Positions 45,530-54,828 of a stretch of DNA of 64,000 nt are shown one piece after another. A model generated the notes under the pieces. The model did not search any database. It saw nothing but the letters and a program-made list of their open reading frames with translations, and was not told the DNA's origin. Both the position numbers and the translations under genes were made by a program. The stretch's first letter is position 1. Each line of letters starts with the position of its first letter. Location of the stretch: assembly GCA_947574055.1 (NCBI GenBank), contig CANPIC010000011.1, positions 1 through 64,000 on the forward strand, in the 5' to 3' direction. This DNA is from an uncultured bacterium (GTDB lineage Bacteria > Bacillota > Clostridia > Lachnospirales > Lachnospiraceae).

Positions 45530-46141
45530 TCACTCCCCGGCAACGTCCGCATCTGCCGCATCCGCTGTCTGTCCGCCGGCCCGGCAGGCACAGCTCCCGC
45601 AGCCTTCCTGTCCGCTGCCTTCTTGCTTCGGGCAGCCTTTTTGCGTCACCTCAATATCATAAAAATGAGAAGGACTGCTCAGAAGACATACAGCCTGACA
45701 GGCGATACCTTCTCCTGCTCCCGTAAAGCCAAGACCCTCCTCCGTGGTTGCCTTCACACTGACCTGCTCCTGCGAAAGACCCAGCGTCCTGGCGATATTG
45801 CTCCGCATGGTGTCAATATATGGGCGCATTTTCGGCGCCTGTGCAATGATCGTGGCGTCAATATTTTCAATAAAAAAGCAGTTATCCTCCAGCAGTTCCC
45901 CTACTTTTGCAAGCAGCGTCAGACTCGAAATCCCCAGATACTGCTGCTGCGTGTCCGGAAAATGCTTCCCGATATCCCCCAGGGCTGCCGCCCCTAACAG
46001 GGCATCCATAATGGCATGCAGCAGTACATCCGCATCGGAGTGGCCCAGAAGCCCCTTTTCGCAGGGGATTTCCACCCCACCCATAATCAGCTTCCTGCCT
46101 TCTGTGAGCCTGTGTACATCATATCCTGTTCCGATCCGCAT
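45530..46141 (-). CDS. ispF: 2-C-methyl-D-erythritol 2,4-cyclodiphosphate synthase with a Cys-rich tail
   Basis: 203 residues; typical IspF has about 155-160. The core (1-158) shows GTGYDVHRL (metal D and H), [19 protein letters not shown] and [12 protein letters not shown]. It closes methylerythritol diphosphate into the cyclic intermediate of the non-mevalonate isoprenoid pathway. After the core comes a 40-residue tail with four cysteines ([18 protein letters not shown]) and then an Ala/Asp-rich end. The tail has no known role. The ATG at 46141 has AAGGGG upstream. A promoter lies at 46200-46228. Confidence 0.93.
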   Translation of the reverse strand: MRIGTGYDVHRLTEGRKLIMGGVEIPCEKGLLGHSDADVLLHAIMDALLGAAALGDIGKHFPDTQQQYLGISSLTLLAKVGELLEDNCFFIENIDATIIAQAPKMRPYIDTMRSNIARTLGLSQEQVSVKATTEEGLGFTGAGEGIACQAVCLLSSPSHFYDIEVTQKGCPKQEGSGQEGCGSCACRAGGQTADAADADVAGE

Positions 46142-46199
46142 AATATCCCCTTTCTTTTCCTTCTGATCATCATAACATGTAAGACCTTTTTTCGTGTCC

Positions 46200-46228
46200 A
46201 TCGTATTATACACAATAGTATTTGTCAA
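46200..46228 (-). promoter_or_regulatory. Promoter of ispF
   Basis: The minus strand reads TTGACA (46223-46228), 17 nt, TACGAT (46200-46205). Confidence 0.65.
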
Positions 46229-46253
46229 CGTATGGGAAGATATTAGCATATCA

Positions 46254-46282
46254 TTGGCATATGAATGTGATTATGGTATTCT
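46254..46282 (+). promoter_or_regulatory. Promoter of the Imm26-like gene
   Basis: TTGGCA (46254-46259), 17 nt, TATTCT (46277-46282) lies divergent to the ispF promoter and about 65 bp before the start codon. Confidence 0.65.
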
Positions 46283-46348
46283 AATTTCACAAAGGGTATT
46301 ATGGCTGACAGTAACCTTGTCCCCGGCGCAAGGTGAAAGGAGGATGCT

Positions 46349-47458
46349 ATGGAACTGACAAATGAACAGCGTAAATATCTCGGTCTGGAACCGATCGAAG
46401 CAACTTGGGAGCGTGTTGAAATTCCAAGTAATAGTGTAAAACCGGAACTGTCAACAGGTAAAAATATTTTGTTTTTTGATGGCGATGTTCTCAGAAAGGT
46501 TATCTGGTTACATAATAACGGACATTTTCTTGAAAATTCGTATCGACTTCGCACCCAGGACAACCGGACAATGATTGCACCACTCACGCAAAGAGGCAAA
46601 CCAAAACGCCTCAATGGTGTCAATATACAGCGTTGCACCCCTTATGGTACGTATTTCGACTATAACGGCGGCATTTTTATAGCCAATTACACCACGCAGC
46701 AGACCTACTACTCTTCGGCCTTTGCAGGTGTTCCATTTATGAAGCAGGAAGAACTTGCATCATTTCTTGCCAGGTGGATGAGCGAGACCACCGATGAGGA
46801 TTTAGAGGAAGTCCAGGCATTTGCTCATTCGAAACGCCGTCGTTGCAAATATAAAGAAGGGGATTTCTTCCGCTTTAAATATGACCGCAGAAATTACGGC
46901 TATGGACGGATTTTATTAGACGTCAGAAAATTTATAAAGGATGGCGGGAAGTTCTGGAATATTCTCGCAGGAAAGGCACTCTGTGTTTCGGTCTATCATA
47001 TCATTACCGAAAATCCAAACGTGGAGATACAAAAGCTGCAGGCACTGCCAAGCTGTCCGTCCACATATATGATGGATAATCGGTTTTTTTATGGGGAGTA
47101 TGAGGTGATCGGAAACCAACCTGTGCCTGAAAATGCTGACTATCCGATTATGTATGGGCGTTCTATCAGTGCGCTTGATCCAGATAAAATCTGTTTTTGC
47201 CGTGGCAGAGAATATCGGGAAATTCCCTTTGAAAGCAACAAACTTTTCTCCACAAATTTCATAAACAATGGCATAAATTTTTCGCTTAACATCAATAAAA
47301 CACTTGTCGAGCAATGTATCATCGCAGGTACAAACGAACCGTTCTGGAAAGTCAATCGTGATAAAGATTTGCGCAATCCCGCCTTTGCAAAAGAATTAGC
47401 CTTTGTTTTAAAAGAGATGGGGGTCACAGTTGGTCTGCCAAACTGTGACCCAGCCTGA
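46349..47458 (+). CDS. Imm26-like immunity protein family member
   Basis: 369 residues, soluble, plus strand, behind an AAGGAGG site. The middle (about residues 172-270) opens KYKEGDFFRFKYDRRNYGYGRILLDV, the pattern of Imm26-type immunity proteins of polymorphic toxin systems. The N-terminal 150 residues are a separate unrecognised domain. Codon use is more AT-rich than that of the neighbours, suggesting transfer. No toxin gene is adjacent, so it is an orphan. A short inverted repeat lies over its last codons (47422-47452). Confidence 0.65.
   Translation: MELTNEQRKYLGLEPIEATWERVEIPSNSVKPELSTGKNILFFDGDVLRKVIWLHNNGHFLENSYRLRTQDNRTMIAPLTQRGKPKRLNGVNIQRCTPYGTYFDYNGGIFIANYTTQQTYYSSAFAGVPFMKQEELASFLARWMSETTDEDLEEVQAFAHSKRRRCKYKEGDFFRFKYDRRNYGYGRILLDVRKFIKDGGKFWNILAGKALCVSVYHIITENPNVEIQKLQALPSCPSTYMMDNRFFYGEYEVIGNQPVPENADYPIMYGRSISALDPDKICFCRGREYREIPFESNKLFSTNFINNGINFSLNINKTLVEQCIIAGTNEPFWKVNRDKDLRNPAFAKELAFVLKEMGVTVGLPNCDPA
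47422..47452. repeat. 11-bp inverted repeat at the 3' end of the Imm26-like gene
   Basis: GGGTCACAGTT (47422-47432) and AACTGTGACCC (47442-47452) are perfectly complementary around 9 nt. It could form a hairpin in the message just before the stop codon; no U tract follows directly. Confidence 0.6.
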
Positions 47459-47543
47459 CAAATCGGCCGCCGGAGACGATAGCCGCGCTGCCAGAGCCTG
47501 ATACGGGCTCTTATGCTGTCTCCGTCGGCGCCTGATCCAAAAG

Positions 47544-49103
47544 CTAATCCAGCCGCTCCAGATTATCTTGCATTTTTGCCAGAATGATCTCCCTGTTTTC
47601 CGGTGTCAGCTGTCCGTCCGCAACCGCTTCGTCAAGGACCTGTATCGTCCTCTCCATGTCTCTCCTGTAAAGCTGCGCCGTAAGCGGAATCCCCGCACTT
47701 TCATATTCCAGTTCCGGTGCCATGACACTGATGGGATTGAATGAATAACCCATAGAATAACCATTCTCCTGCCACTTTTTTTCAAAGGCAGGTTTATAAA
47801 TGACAAATTCCCCTTTCCCCTGATCCGCTTTCAGTTTTTCCAGGGCCTCTTCCATCGGGCGGATACCGGAACCGGTACCGTCGTCGCCGTCTGCATATTT
47901 TCTGGCCTGTTCCACCACTGCCTCATATTCCTCCACAGTATAGATCTGGAAAATACCGCCCAGCGTAGGGTCTTCCACATAACTCGCCGTCTTCTGCCCT
48001 GCCGGTATCGCGGCATCATTTACCGTCGCAGTCCTGGAATCACCGGAAAGTTGTGTCCTCGTCGTCTCATTGGCCGCCTGGGCGAAAGCCTCTTTCCCCT
48101 GCGCCGCCGCATCCCCGCTGTCTTCTGACGGTGTCATGGCATACACGACCGCCGCACTGGAAAGCACCATCACCGATAAAATAACTCCTGTTATTGTAAT
48201 TCTCTTTTTTATCATAATATTTCTGATCCTCTCTTCCATAAAATTTCCCATAAAATGAGACGCCAGCAAATTACACGACACTCTGGCCGCTGCCCATTCC
48301 AGTAATACATTGGCATACACCGCCCGCAGGCCGCTGCCCATCCTGCGCAGGACCATACTGTCACAGGCCAGTTCGATATCCCGGTTTGCCAGAACATACA
48401 TCGTCCATACAGCCGGATTAAACCAGTGACAGACAAGCACTGCTGCCAGCATCATCTTACGTACACTGTCAAAACGCCTGATATGCGCCATTTCATGTTC
48501 CAGTACCCAGCAAAGGCCTGCTCCATCCTGCCAATCCCTTACCGCCGGCAGTAAAATAATCGGCCGAAAAAAGCCAAAGGTCATGGGAGACTCGATTCTG
48601 TCAGAAATGCGGATCTGTACATGCCGCCCGGGAAAGCAATATTCATAGCGTTCCCTGTCCGGTATCTCCTCTGCCGGTAATGACAGATGCCGTATCCTGT
48701 TACAGTAAAGGCAGGTGCCTGCAAAATAAAGCGTCAGCAGCGCCGCACCGGCCAGCCACAGAAAGGACAGCACCGCCGCGCCTTTGCCATCCCCGCCCCC
48801 GGCCATATACAGACCGGCAGCCTCACCCGGGAAAAAAACGTCTGCTGCCATTGCCGGCAGCGCCGCACCGGCCAGGTTATCTGTCACCTGCAGGGGCCAT
48901 ATATCCTGCAGTATGCCGGTCACACAGTTCGCGACCGGCAAAAAGAGATTGACCGGAATCATCAGTTTACAGCCTATTGTAAACCAGAGCACACCCCTGA
49001 CGCTTCCCGGCATCCTCTTTCCGCAAAACTTTCTGATCAGAATAGCCGGCAGAATCAGACAAGAGGCCGACAGGCTCCTTATCAATACATCCACTGCACT
49101 CAC
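47544..49103 (-). CDS. BlaR1-like M56 metallopeptidase with a non-PBP extracellular domain
   Basis: 519 residues. Membrane segments lie near 7-25, 37-58, 108-131 and 303-323. The M56 protease has its zinc site at H203-E204-x-x-H207 (EHEMAHIRR) and E244 in ELACD. Classical BlaR1 ends in a penicillin-binding sensor domain; here residues 377-519 form a different domain starting EDPTLGGIF. This domain is close to the whole C-terminal part of the lipoprotein encoded upstream (49553-50266). The start overlaps the BlaI stop by 4 nt. By analogy, signal binding would activate the protease and lead to BlaI removal. Confidence 0.9.
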   Translation of the reverse strand: MSAVDVLIRSLSASCLILPAILIRKFCGKRMPGSVRGVLWFTIGCKLMIPVNLFLPVANCVTGILQDIWPLQVTDNLAGAALPAMAADVFFPGEAAGLYMAGGGDGKGAAVLSFLWLAGAALLTLYFAGTCLYCNRIRHLSLPAEEIPDRERYEYCFPGRHVQIRISDRIESPMTFGFFRPIILLPAVRDWQDGAGLCWVLEHEMAHIRRFDSVRKMMLAAVLVCHWFNPAVWTMYVLANRDIELACDSMVLRRMGSGLRAVYANVLLEWAAARVSCNLLASHFMGNFMEERIRNIMIKKRITITGVILSVMVLSSAAVVYAMTPSEDSGDAAAQGKEAFAQAANETTRTQLSGDSRTATVNDAAIPAGQKTASYVEDPTLGGIFQIYTVEEYEAVVEQARKYADGDDGTGSGIRPMEEALEKLKADQGKGEFVIYKPAFEKKWQENGYSMGYSFNPISVMAPELEYESAGIPLTAQLYRRDMERTIQVLDEAVADGQLTPENREIILAKMQDNLERLD

Positions 49104-49459
49104 TCCATTTCATCTATCATCTGTTTCAGATGTGCAATCTCTTCTTTTGACATCTTTTTCTCTGAAAGCAGGGCGGAAAAAAGGAGCGGAACGGAGCCGC
49201 CAAATACCCGGTTTACAAACTCTTCGGTATCATTTCTCCTTGCCTGCTCCCGGGAAATAAGAGCATGGCACATAAAGCCCGGTTCCCGCCGCTCGACCCA
49301 TCCTTTGCGGATACATTTTTTGATCACAGTATAGGTCGTATTTTTATTCCAGCCGGTTTTTTCAGATAAGATCCTGGCAACTTCCCTCGCGGTGATCCCG
49401 TCCTCTTCCCATATCACTTCCATCACTTCGCGTTCCGAATCAAATAACTTTTCTTCCAT
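49100..49459 (-). CDS. BlaI/MecI-family transcriptional repressor
   Basis: 119 residues, the usual BlaI size. The winged helix reads LFDSEREVMEVIWEEDGITAREVARILSEKTGWNKNTTYTVIKKCIRKGWVERR. A C-terminal helical dimerisation part follows, with LFSALLSEKKMSKEEIAHLKQMI. It should bind the paired operators at 50391-50434 in front of the lipoprotein gene and be relieved by the BlaR1-like protease. The ATG at 49459 is preceded by AGGCAGG; the frame to 49519 adds residues unlike the family. Confidence 0.92.
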   Translation of the reverse strand: MEEKLFDSEREVMEVIWEEDGITAREVARILSEKTGWNKNTTYTVIKKCIRKGWVERREPGFMCHALISREQARRNDTEEFVNRVFGGSVPLLFSALLSEKKMSKEEIAHLKQMIDEME

Positions 49460-49552
49460 CTGTCGTTCCTGCCTTTCAGATATCCCTGACGGTTTGCATC
49501 GTCCAAACTGCCCTGGCATTGTCTCTTTCTTCTTTCACTGCTATTTTTTATC

Positions 49553-50266
49553 TTACCGCAGTTTCTCCAGATTGTCATGCATCTTTGCCAGGATGGCCTC
49601 TTTTTGTGCCTCGGTCAGCATCCCTTTTGCCAGCGCATCGTCCAGCGTTCTTGTCACCGTTTCGATCTCCTTCTCATAATTTTCCGCCGTCAGTTTATCG
49701 GGCACCTGCCTGTACTCCCGCTGGGGATCCATGACGACAGTGGGATTAAACGAGGAGGTATACCAGATTCCGTCCTGTTCATACGTTTCTTCAAACGCCG
49801 GTTTCCAGATCACAAACTCCCCCTTCCCGCCATCCGCTTTCAGTTTTTCCAGATCCTCTTCCATCATTTTTACGACATGGCCGTCACCGTCCGCGTATTT
49901 TCTGATGTTGTCAATGACGGCTTCGTATTCTTCCGGTGTATAGAGTGCGAAGATACCGCCCAGCGTAGGGTCCTCCTCCCCATCCGCCCACCCGGCGGCT
50001 GCCTCTGCTGCCATATCCGCTTGTTTCTCTCCCGCCGGGTCACTGCCTGTTGGGTCCGCTTCCGTCCCGTCAGCACTTTCCTCATGCGCCGCTCCGCCGG
50101 CTTCTTCCTCTCTGGCAGCTGCCACTCCTGCAGCCGGTAACGCTGCCATCTCCGTTTCCTCAGGCAGGCCCGCATCTGCGCTCTTTGTCCCACAGGCAGT
50201 CAGGAGCCCTGTAATCACGGCAAGCGCCAGAAGTACTCCTGTCCTCTTTTTGTACTTTCTTTTCAT
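49553..50266 (-). CDS. Lipoprotein sharing the BlaR1 sensor domain
   Basis: 237 residues. A basic N-terminus and hydrophobic segment end in the lipobox LTAC (Cys25). A Glu/Ala/Gly-rich tether (26-97) follows. Residues 98-237 form a domain nearly half identical by eye to residues 377-519 of the BlaR1-like protein. Shared stretches include EDPTLGGIF, EEYEAV, RKYADGD, LEKLKAD, GKGEFVI, KPAFE, SFNP and ILAKM, DNLE. It is the first gene of the lipoprotein-BlaI-BlaR operon and directly follows the operators. It may be a decoy, co-receptor or regulated product of the sensor. The function is unknown. Confidence 0.85.
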   Translation of the reverse strand: MKRKYKKRTGVLLALAVITGLLTACGTKSADAGLPEETEMAALPAAGVAAAREEEAGGAAHEESADGTEADPTGSDPAGEKQADMAAEAAAGWADGEEDPTLGGIFALYTPEEYEAVIDNIRKYADGDGHVVKMMEEDLEKLKADGGKGEFVIWKPAFEETYEQDGIWYTSSFNPTVVMDPQREYRQVPDKLTAENYEKEIETVTRTLDDALAKGMLTEAQKEAILAKMHDNLEKLR

Positions 50267-50390
50267 AATCCGCTTCTTCCTTTCCGTATTTTTGAAGTTC
50301 TGCCTTCACAGCCAGACTGCGGCCAAACGATCTCACCGGCAGCTTCTTTTCCACTGGCTGCACCCGTGTGCACACGTTTTATCATATTTA

Positions 50391-50446
50391 TACTACTGCG
50401 ATAGTCTATCTGTATTTAGACTATCATAGTAGTCTGCCCTTGTCAA
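50391..50446 (-). promoter_or_regulatory. Promoter and paired BlaI-type operators
   Basis: Two 16-bp sites in opposite orientation, TACTACTGCGATAGTC (50391-50406) and GACTATCATAGTAGTC (50419-50434), resemble BlaI/MecI dyads of the GACTAC...GTAGTC type. The minus-strand -35 box TTGACA lies at 50441-50446, so the sites cover the spacer and -10 region. Repression by the BlaI encoded here is likely. Confidence 0.8.
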
Positions 50447-50506
50447 CTCTTTTCAGGTTCGCCATTTAGTCATGCATGTGTTTGTCGTGACATGCCAAAA
50501 CTATGC

Positions 50507-50535
50507 ATGACAAAACCTCTTCTCAGGTGTATAAT
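50507..50535 (+). promoter_or_regulatory. Promoter of the small plus-strand gene
   Basis: ATGACA (50507-50512), 17 nt, TATAAT (50530-50535), about 30 bp before the start codon. Confidence 0.75.
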
Positions 50536-50564
50536 GAGAAAAAAATAAAGAGGGGGGATAGGAT

Positions 50565-50936
50565 TTGGACAGAAATATCGGAATCAGCGGAATGGAAGAC
50601 TTACTGGAGCATCTTCCAAAAGAAAAACAGAACTGGTTTTGTTTCGGACATATCCTGAAATTTGAGTGTAAAGAATTATTTGACTATGAAAACTGGGGCA
50701 ATTACTACAACGCCGAACTGCTCTTATCAGATGACTCGGAAGTTTACAAAATACGGCTCCTGCTCAAACACATCAGCGGGCAGATTTCCATCTGTATCGC
50801 CAGAGATATCACCGGACTCACGATCCGCAATATGGAGAATCGCGATCCTGAACCCGGGCACCGCTTCCGTGTATACGATTTCGAAGAAGATACCATCTCC
50901 ATTTATTGTGAAGCCATCGAAGTATCGCTTTTGTAA
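50565..50936 (+). CDS. Small hypothetical protein
   Basis: 123 residues, acidic, soluble. The start is a TTG behind GGGGGGATAGGA; the next ATG (codon 10) has no site. It contains several Tyr, Phe and Trp residues in beta-rich stretches (YNAELLLSDDSEVYKIRLLL, FRVYDFEEDTISIYCE), a pattern common in small immunity or adaptor proteins. No family is recognised. It has its own consensus promoter and a terminator, and lies divergent to the BlaI-controlled operon. Confidence 0.65.
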   Translation: MDRNIGISGMEDLLEHLPKEKQNWFCFGHILKFECKELFDYENWGNYYNAELLLSDDSEVYKIRLLLKHISGQISICIARDITGLTIRNMENRDPEPGHRFRVYDFEEDTISIYCEAIEVSLL

Positions 50937-50986
50937 CAGGGAGCATGGGCCCTGTCTTTGCCGCACGGCGTTACTGGGAAGCGGTA

Positions 50987-51033
50987 AGCCGCAGATTCCG
51001 GTGATCTGTGATTTCTGAATCTGCGGCTGCTTT
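50987..51033 (+). terminator. Terminator of the small plus-strand gene
   Basis: AGCCGCAGATTC (50987-50998) and GAATCTGCGGCT (51017-51028) form a perfect 12-bp stem followed by GCTTTT. Confidence 0.8.
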
Positions 51034-51080
51034 TGCCTGATGCCGCGCCGCTTCCGGCTCTTTTCTGATTTTTTCCGGGC

Positions 51081-51557
51081 TTACTGTTCCAGTTCGCGGA
51101 GCAGATTTACCATTTCAATGGCACCGCTGGCACATTCTGCGCCCTTATTTCCGGCTTTGGTTCCCGCACGCTCGATAGCCTGCTCAATATTTTCCGTTGT
51201 CAGCACCCCAAACATCACCGGCACACCTGTTTCCAGAGAGACGTGCGCCACGCCTTTTGACACCTCATTACACACATAATCATAATGGGAAGTCGCCCCT
51301 CTGATCACGGCTCCCAGGCAGATCACGGCATCATACTTGCCGCTTTGCGCCATTTTGCGGGCTATCAGCGGAATCTCAAAAGCGCCCGGCACCCAGGCAG
51401 TCACGATATCGTCCTCTGCCACTTCATGTCTGCGCAGCACATCCACTGCGCCTCCCACCAGTCTGGAAGTGATAAATTCGTTAAACCTTGCTGCCACGAT
51501 TCCCACTTTCATTCCTTTTGCAGTCAGTTTACCCTCTACTGTTCTCATCTTTGTCAT
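51081..51557 (-). CDS. ribH: 6,7-dimethyl-8-ribityllumazine synthase
   Basis: 158 residues. Family motifs are [52 protein letters not shown] with the catalytic His, and [27 protein letters not shown]. It joins the pyrimidine from the RibD branch with the 4-carbon unit from RibBA. It is the last gene of ribD-ribE-ribBA-ribH, 54 bp after ribBA. Confidence 0.97.
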   Translation of the reverse strand: MTKMRTVEGKLTAKGMKVGIVAARFNEFITSRLVGGAVDVLRRHEVAEDDIVTAWVPGAFEIPLIARKMAQSGKYDAVICLGAVIRGATSHYDYVCNEVSKGVAHVSLETGVPVMFGVLTTENIEQAIERAGTKAGNKGAECASGAIEMVNLLRELEQ

Positions 51558-51611
51558 ATCCTCCTTCTTCTTGTCATCCGGTCAATATCCTTGCGGGTAC
51601 CTCTTTTTTCT

Positions 51612-52820
51612 TTATCCCGCATCATAATCCACCATATGTCCCATTTTAAGCTGCTTTGTCCGCAGATAAAAGCGGTTATAACGGCCTGCCTCGATCTGGA
51701 TGGGTACCCGCTCTGTTATCTTCATGCCATAATCGGAAAGTTCATAGATCTTATCCGGATTGTTTGTCAAAAGACGCAAAGACCGGGCTCCCAGGTCCCG
51801 CAGAATCTGCGCACCTATAAAGTATTCCCGCTCATCCCCGGCAAATCCCAGCGCCAGATTCGCTTCCAGCGTATCCAGTCCCTGATCCTGCAGGGCATAG
51901 GCTTTGAGCTTGTTCACCAGCCCGATGCCGCGGCCCTCCTGGCGCATATAAAGCAGGACGCCGCGGCCCTGGGCTTCGATCTGTCTCATGGCAGCTTCCA
52001 GCTGCTGCCCACAGTCACACCGGGCCGAACCAAAGGCATCTCCGGTGAGACATTCCGAATGTACCCGGCAAAGCAGTTCCGTCCCATCGCCGATGTCCCC
52101 TTTTACGAGCGCCACATGGTGCTCGCCGTTTAGTCTGTTCACATAGGCATAGGCAGTAAATTCACCATATCTGGTAGGGAGTTTGGTGACGGCTTCTCTG
52201 CTTACCAGATTTTCCCTGCGTTTGCGGTACTCCTGCAGGTCTTTGATGGTGATGCAGACAAGCCCATGCTTTTGCGCCAGCTGCAGCAGCTGCGGTGTGC
52301 GCATCATCGTTCCGTCCTCTTCCATGATTTCACAACATAAACCACATTCCTTCAGCCCTGCCAGACGCAGCAGATCCACCGTGGCTTCTGTATGCCCTGC
52401 GCGCTCCAGCACACCCCATCTGCGGGCACGCAGCGGAAAGCAGTGTCCCGGCCGCCTGAAGTCTTCCGGCCGCACATCATCCCTGACACAGGCCATAGCC
52501 GTCATACTCCGCTCCTGCGCCGAAATGCCGGTCGTCGTCTCCTTATAGTCAATGGAAACGGTAAATGCCGTTTCATGATTATCACCATTTTCCGGTGTCA
52601 TGGGCGGCAGCATCAGCTTATTGCAGTATGCTCCGCTCATCGGCATACAGATCAGCCCCCGCCCATGGACAGCCATAAAATTCACATTCGCACAGTCCGC
52701 AAACTGCGCCGCACAGATGAAATCACCTTCATTTTCCCTGTCTTTATCATCTGTCACCATAATGATATGGCCCTTTTTCAATTCCTCCAAAGCCTGCTCT
52801 ATACTTCCGAATCCTTCCAT
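51612..52820 (-). CDS. ribBA: Bifunctional DHBP synthase / GTP cyclohydrolase II
   Basis: 402 residues. The RibB half (1-200) has [24 protein letters not shown] and [32 protein letters not shown]. The RibA half has [22 protein letters not shown] (zinc Cys), [11 protein letters not shown] and LTNNPDK. It supplies both precursors of riboflavin. RLRAR-type residues look normal except [12 protein letters not shown], where many enzymes have HIFPL. It is in the riboflavin operon under the FMN riboswitch. Confidence 0.96.
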   Translation of the reverse strand: MEGFGSIEQALEELKKGHIIMVTDDKDRENEGDFICAAQFADCANVNFMAVHGRGLICMPMSGAYCNKLMLPPMTPENGDNHETAFTVSIDYKETTTGISAQERSMTAMACVRDDVRPEDFRRPGHCFPLRARRWGVLERAGHTEATVDLLRLAGLKECGLCCEIMEEDGTMMRTPQLLQLAQKHGLVCITIKDLQEYRKRRENLVSREAVTKLPTRYGEFTAYAYVNRLNGEHHVALVKGDIGDGTELLCRVHSECLTGDAFGSARCDCGQQLEAAMRQIEAQGRGVLLYMRQEGRGIGLVNKLKAYALQDQGLDTLEANLALGFAGDEREYFIGAQILRDLGARSLRLLTNNPDKIYELSDYGMKITERVPIQIEAGRYNRFYLRTKQLKMGHMVDYDAG

Positions 52821-52908
52821 TTTTGCTCTCCTTATTCTTTATGATTACAGCGGATACTTGCGAAACGATCCTGCGTTCTGGCCGTTACGTCCGGGCCAGA
52901 GATACCGA

Positions 52909-53550
52909 TCACAAAAACCCGTTTTGCGCAAGAAAATCTTCCGTGATACGGCTCTTTTGGCCTGCTCCGCCCAGCAGTTTTTCCACATATTTTGCGATAC
53001 AGTCATTCTCCAGATTGACCACATCCCCCCGCTTTCTCTCTGTCAGCGTCGTATTGCTTCTTGTATGGGGAATGGCTGATATGAGAAACGCATCTTTTTT
53101 CACCCCGGCAACCGTCAGACTGATACCATCTACGGCGACAGAACCTTTTTCAACAACATAGCGCATCACAGCCGGCGGAGCGGCAATCTCATACCAGCGG
53201 GCATTTTCATCCTCACGGATGCTTCTGACCGTCCCCGTGCCGTCTATATGACCGGTAACGATATGACCGCCGAAACGACCGCCGGCCGCCATCGCCCGCT
53301 CCAGATTGACTCTGGTTCCTACACAAAACAAAGACACATTGCTGCGGTCAAAGGTCTCGTGCATCACATCCACCGTGAAGCAATCCGTCGTAAAAGCTGT
53401 CACAGTCAGACAGATCCCGTTTACGGCAATGCTCTCTCCGACCGCCGCATCTGCCAGCACCTTCTCTGCACCGATGGTCAGACTCCCGGAGACTCTTCCT
53501 CTGCGTATCTGCCGGATCACGCCCACTTCCTCTACAATCCCTGTAAACAT
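52909..53550 (-). CDS. ribE: Riboflavin synthase, alpha subunit
   Basis: 213 residues made of two tandem lumazine-binding barrels. It starts MFTGIVEEVG, the usual N-terminus. Repeat one has GESIAVNGICLTV, repeat two GSVAVDGISLTV; GGHIVTGHIDGTG links them. It converts two lumazines to riboflavin plus the pyrimidine. It starts 6 bp after the ribD stop. Confidence 0.97.
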   Translation of the reverse strand: MFTGIVEEVGVIRQIRRGRVSGSLTIGAEKVLADAAVGESIAVNGICLTVTAFTTDCFTVDVMHETFDRSNVSLFCVGTRVNLERAMAAGGRFGGHIVTGHIDGTGTVRSIREDENARWYEIAAPPAVMRYVVEKGSVAVDGISLTVAGVKKDAFLISAIPHTRSNTTLTERKRGDVVNLENDCIAKYVEKLLGGAGQKSRITEDFLAQNGFL

Positions 53551-53556
53551 CCGCTC

Positions 53557-54699
53557 TCACTTCCCTTCTGCCGTCCGGCATCGCCCGGCGCCTCCCGGGC
53601 AGGTATCTTCCATCACACTCTCGATCAGGATATCCTGTCCGTAATGACGTATATTCGTTATTTTCATGGCCGTCGCCTGATCGGGAAAGGTGACACCGGC
53701 GCCTCCTATGGGCCCTCTGCTCTCCTCGCCGCCAAACAGCTTAGGTGCAAGATAGCAATGAAGTTCCTGTACGATCTGTGCTTCCAGTGCAGAGCCATTC
53801 AGCCTGCTGCCCCCTTCCAGATAAATGCTGTCGATCCCTTCTTCCCCCAGCCGCTTGATCGCCGCCGCCAGATCCACCCGGCCATCCTTCTCTGGCAGTT
53901 CCAGTATCCGGCAGCCCTTTTTCTCATACGCTTCCCACCTGGAATGATCCCGACAGCATGTCAGAAACCAGGTGGGTATCTCCCCGGCGCTCTCTGCCAC
54001 CCGCGCCCTGACAGAAGTGCGCAGGCCTGTATCGCAGATCAGCCGTACCGGCTGCCGCCCTCCCGGCAGGCGACAGTTTAGCATGGGATCATCCGCTTCT
54101 ATCGTACCGGCCCCTGTCATAATCGCCATATGCCTGCCGCGGTCCTCATGCACCCGCACCCGGGCCGGTTCACCGGTAATCCATCTGGAATGTCCCACCC
54201 GCGTGGCTGTCCTGCCATCCATCGTCATGGCATATTTCATCGTCACATAAGGAGTCTTTGTCCGGATATAATGAAAAAAGATCCGGTTGATTTCCCTGCA
54301 CTGCTGCGCCAGCACATCTTCCGTCACCGTAATACCCGCTTCCCGGAGTATCCTCACTCCTTTACCCGCCACCAACGGATTGGGGTCAGGTGCGCCCACC
54401 ACCACCCGGCTTATTTTATGCTCCAGAATTGCCTCCGTACAGGGTGGTGTCTTTCCATAGTGGCAGCAGGGCTCCAGTGTAACATAAAGCGTCGCCCCTT
54501 CGGCACACGCTCCCAGCCCCGCCAGCGCGGCACGTTCCGCGTGGGGGCCGCCGAAGCGTTCGTGCCAGCCCTCTCCGATGACAGTCCCCTCTTTTACCAC
54601 CACCGCACCCACCAGTGGATTGGGATTCACCTTACCCGCCCCACGTGCCGCAAGCCTGAGTGCCCGCTGCATAAAAAAACTGTCTGTTGTCTCTGACAT
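53557..54699 (-). CDS. ribD: Bifunctional riboflavin deaminase/reductase
   Basis: 380 residues. The deaminase half (1-145) has the zinc motif HAERAAL and LEPCCHYGKTPPC. The reductase half has MKYAMTMDGRTAT, SRWITGEPAR, ITGAGTIEADDPMLNCR and YLEGGSRLNGSAL. It performs steps two and three of riboflavin synthesis. The ATG at 54699 has GAGAGGAT directly upstream; the open frame to 54723 adds eight residues. It is the first gene of the operon. Confidence 0.96.
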   Translation of the reverse strand: MSETTDSFFMQRALRLAARGAGKVNPNPLVGAVVVKEGTVIGEGWHERFGGPHAERAALAGLGACAEGATLYVTLEPCCHYGKTPPCTEAILEHKISRVVVGAPDPNPLVAGKGVRILREAGITVTEDVLAQQCREINRIFFHYIRTKTPYVTMKYAMTMDGRTATRVGHSRWITGEPARVRVHEDRGRHMAIMTGAGTIEADDPMLNCRLPGGRQPVRLICDTGLRTSVRARVAESAGEIPTWFLTCCRDHSRWEAYEKKGCRILELPEKDGRVDLAAAIKRLGEEGIDSIYLEGGSRLNGSALEAQIVQELHCYLAPKLFGGEESRGPIGGAGVTFPDQATAMKITNIRHYGQDILIESVMEDTCPGGAGRCRTAEGK

Positions 54700-54793
54700 A
54701 TCCTCTCTCCTTATCCATGCCATCCATAAGAGTCCTGCTTTTTATGATAGGATATCCCGCGTGTGACAGTCTTACACATGCGGGCCGGCACAT

Positions 54794-54828
54794 AAAAAAA
54801 TGACCCTGAAGCCATTCTTCAAGGTCAT
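54794..54828 (-). terminator. Second terminator in the rib leader
   Basis: ATGACCCTGAAG and CTTCAAGGTCAT form a nearly perfect 12-bp stem (54800-54828), followed on the minus strand by seven T residues. It lies about 95 bp before ribD. Confidence 0.85.
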
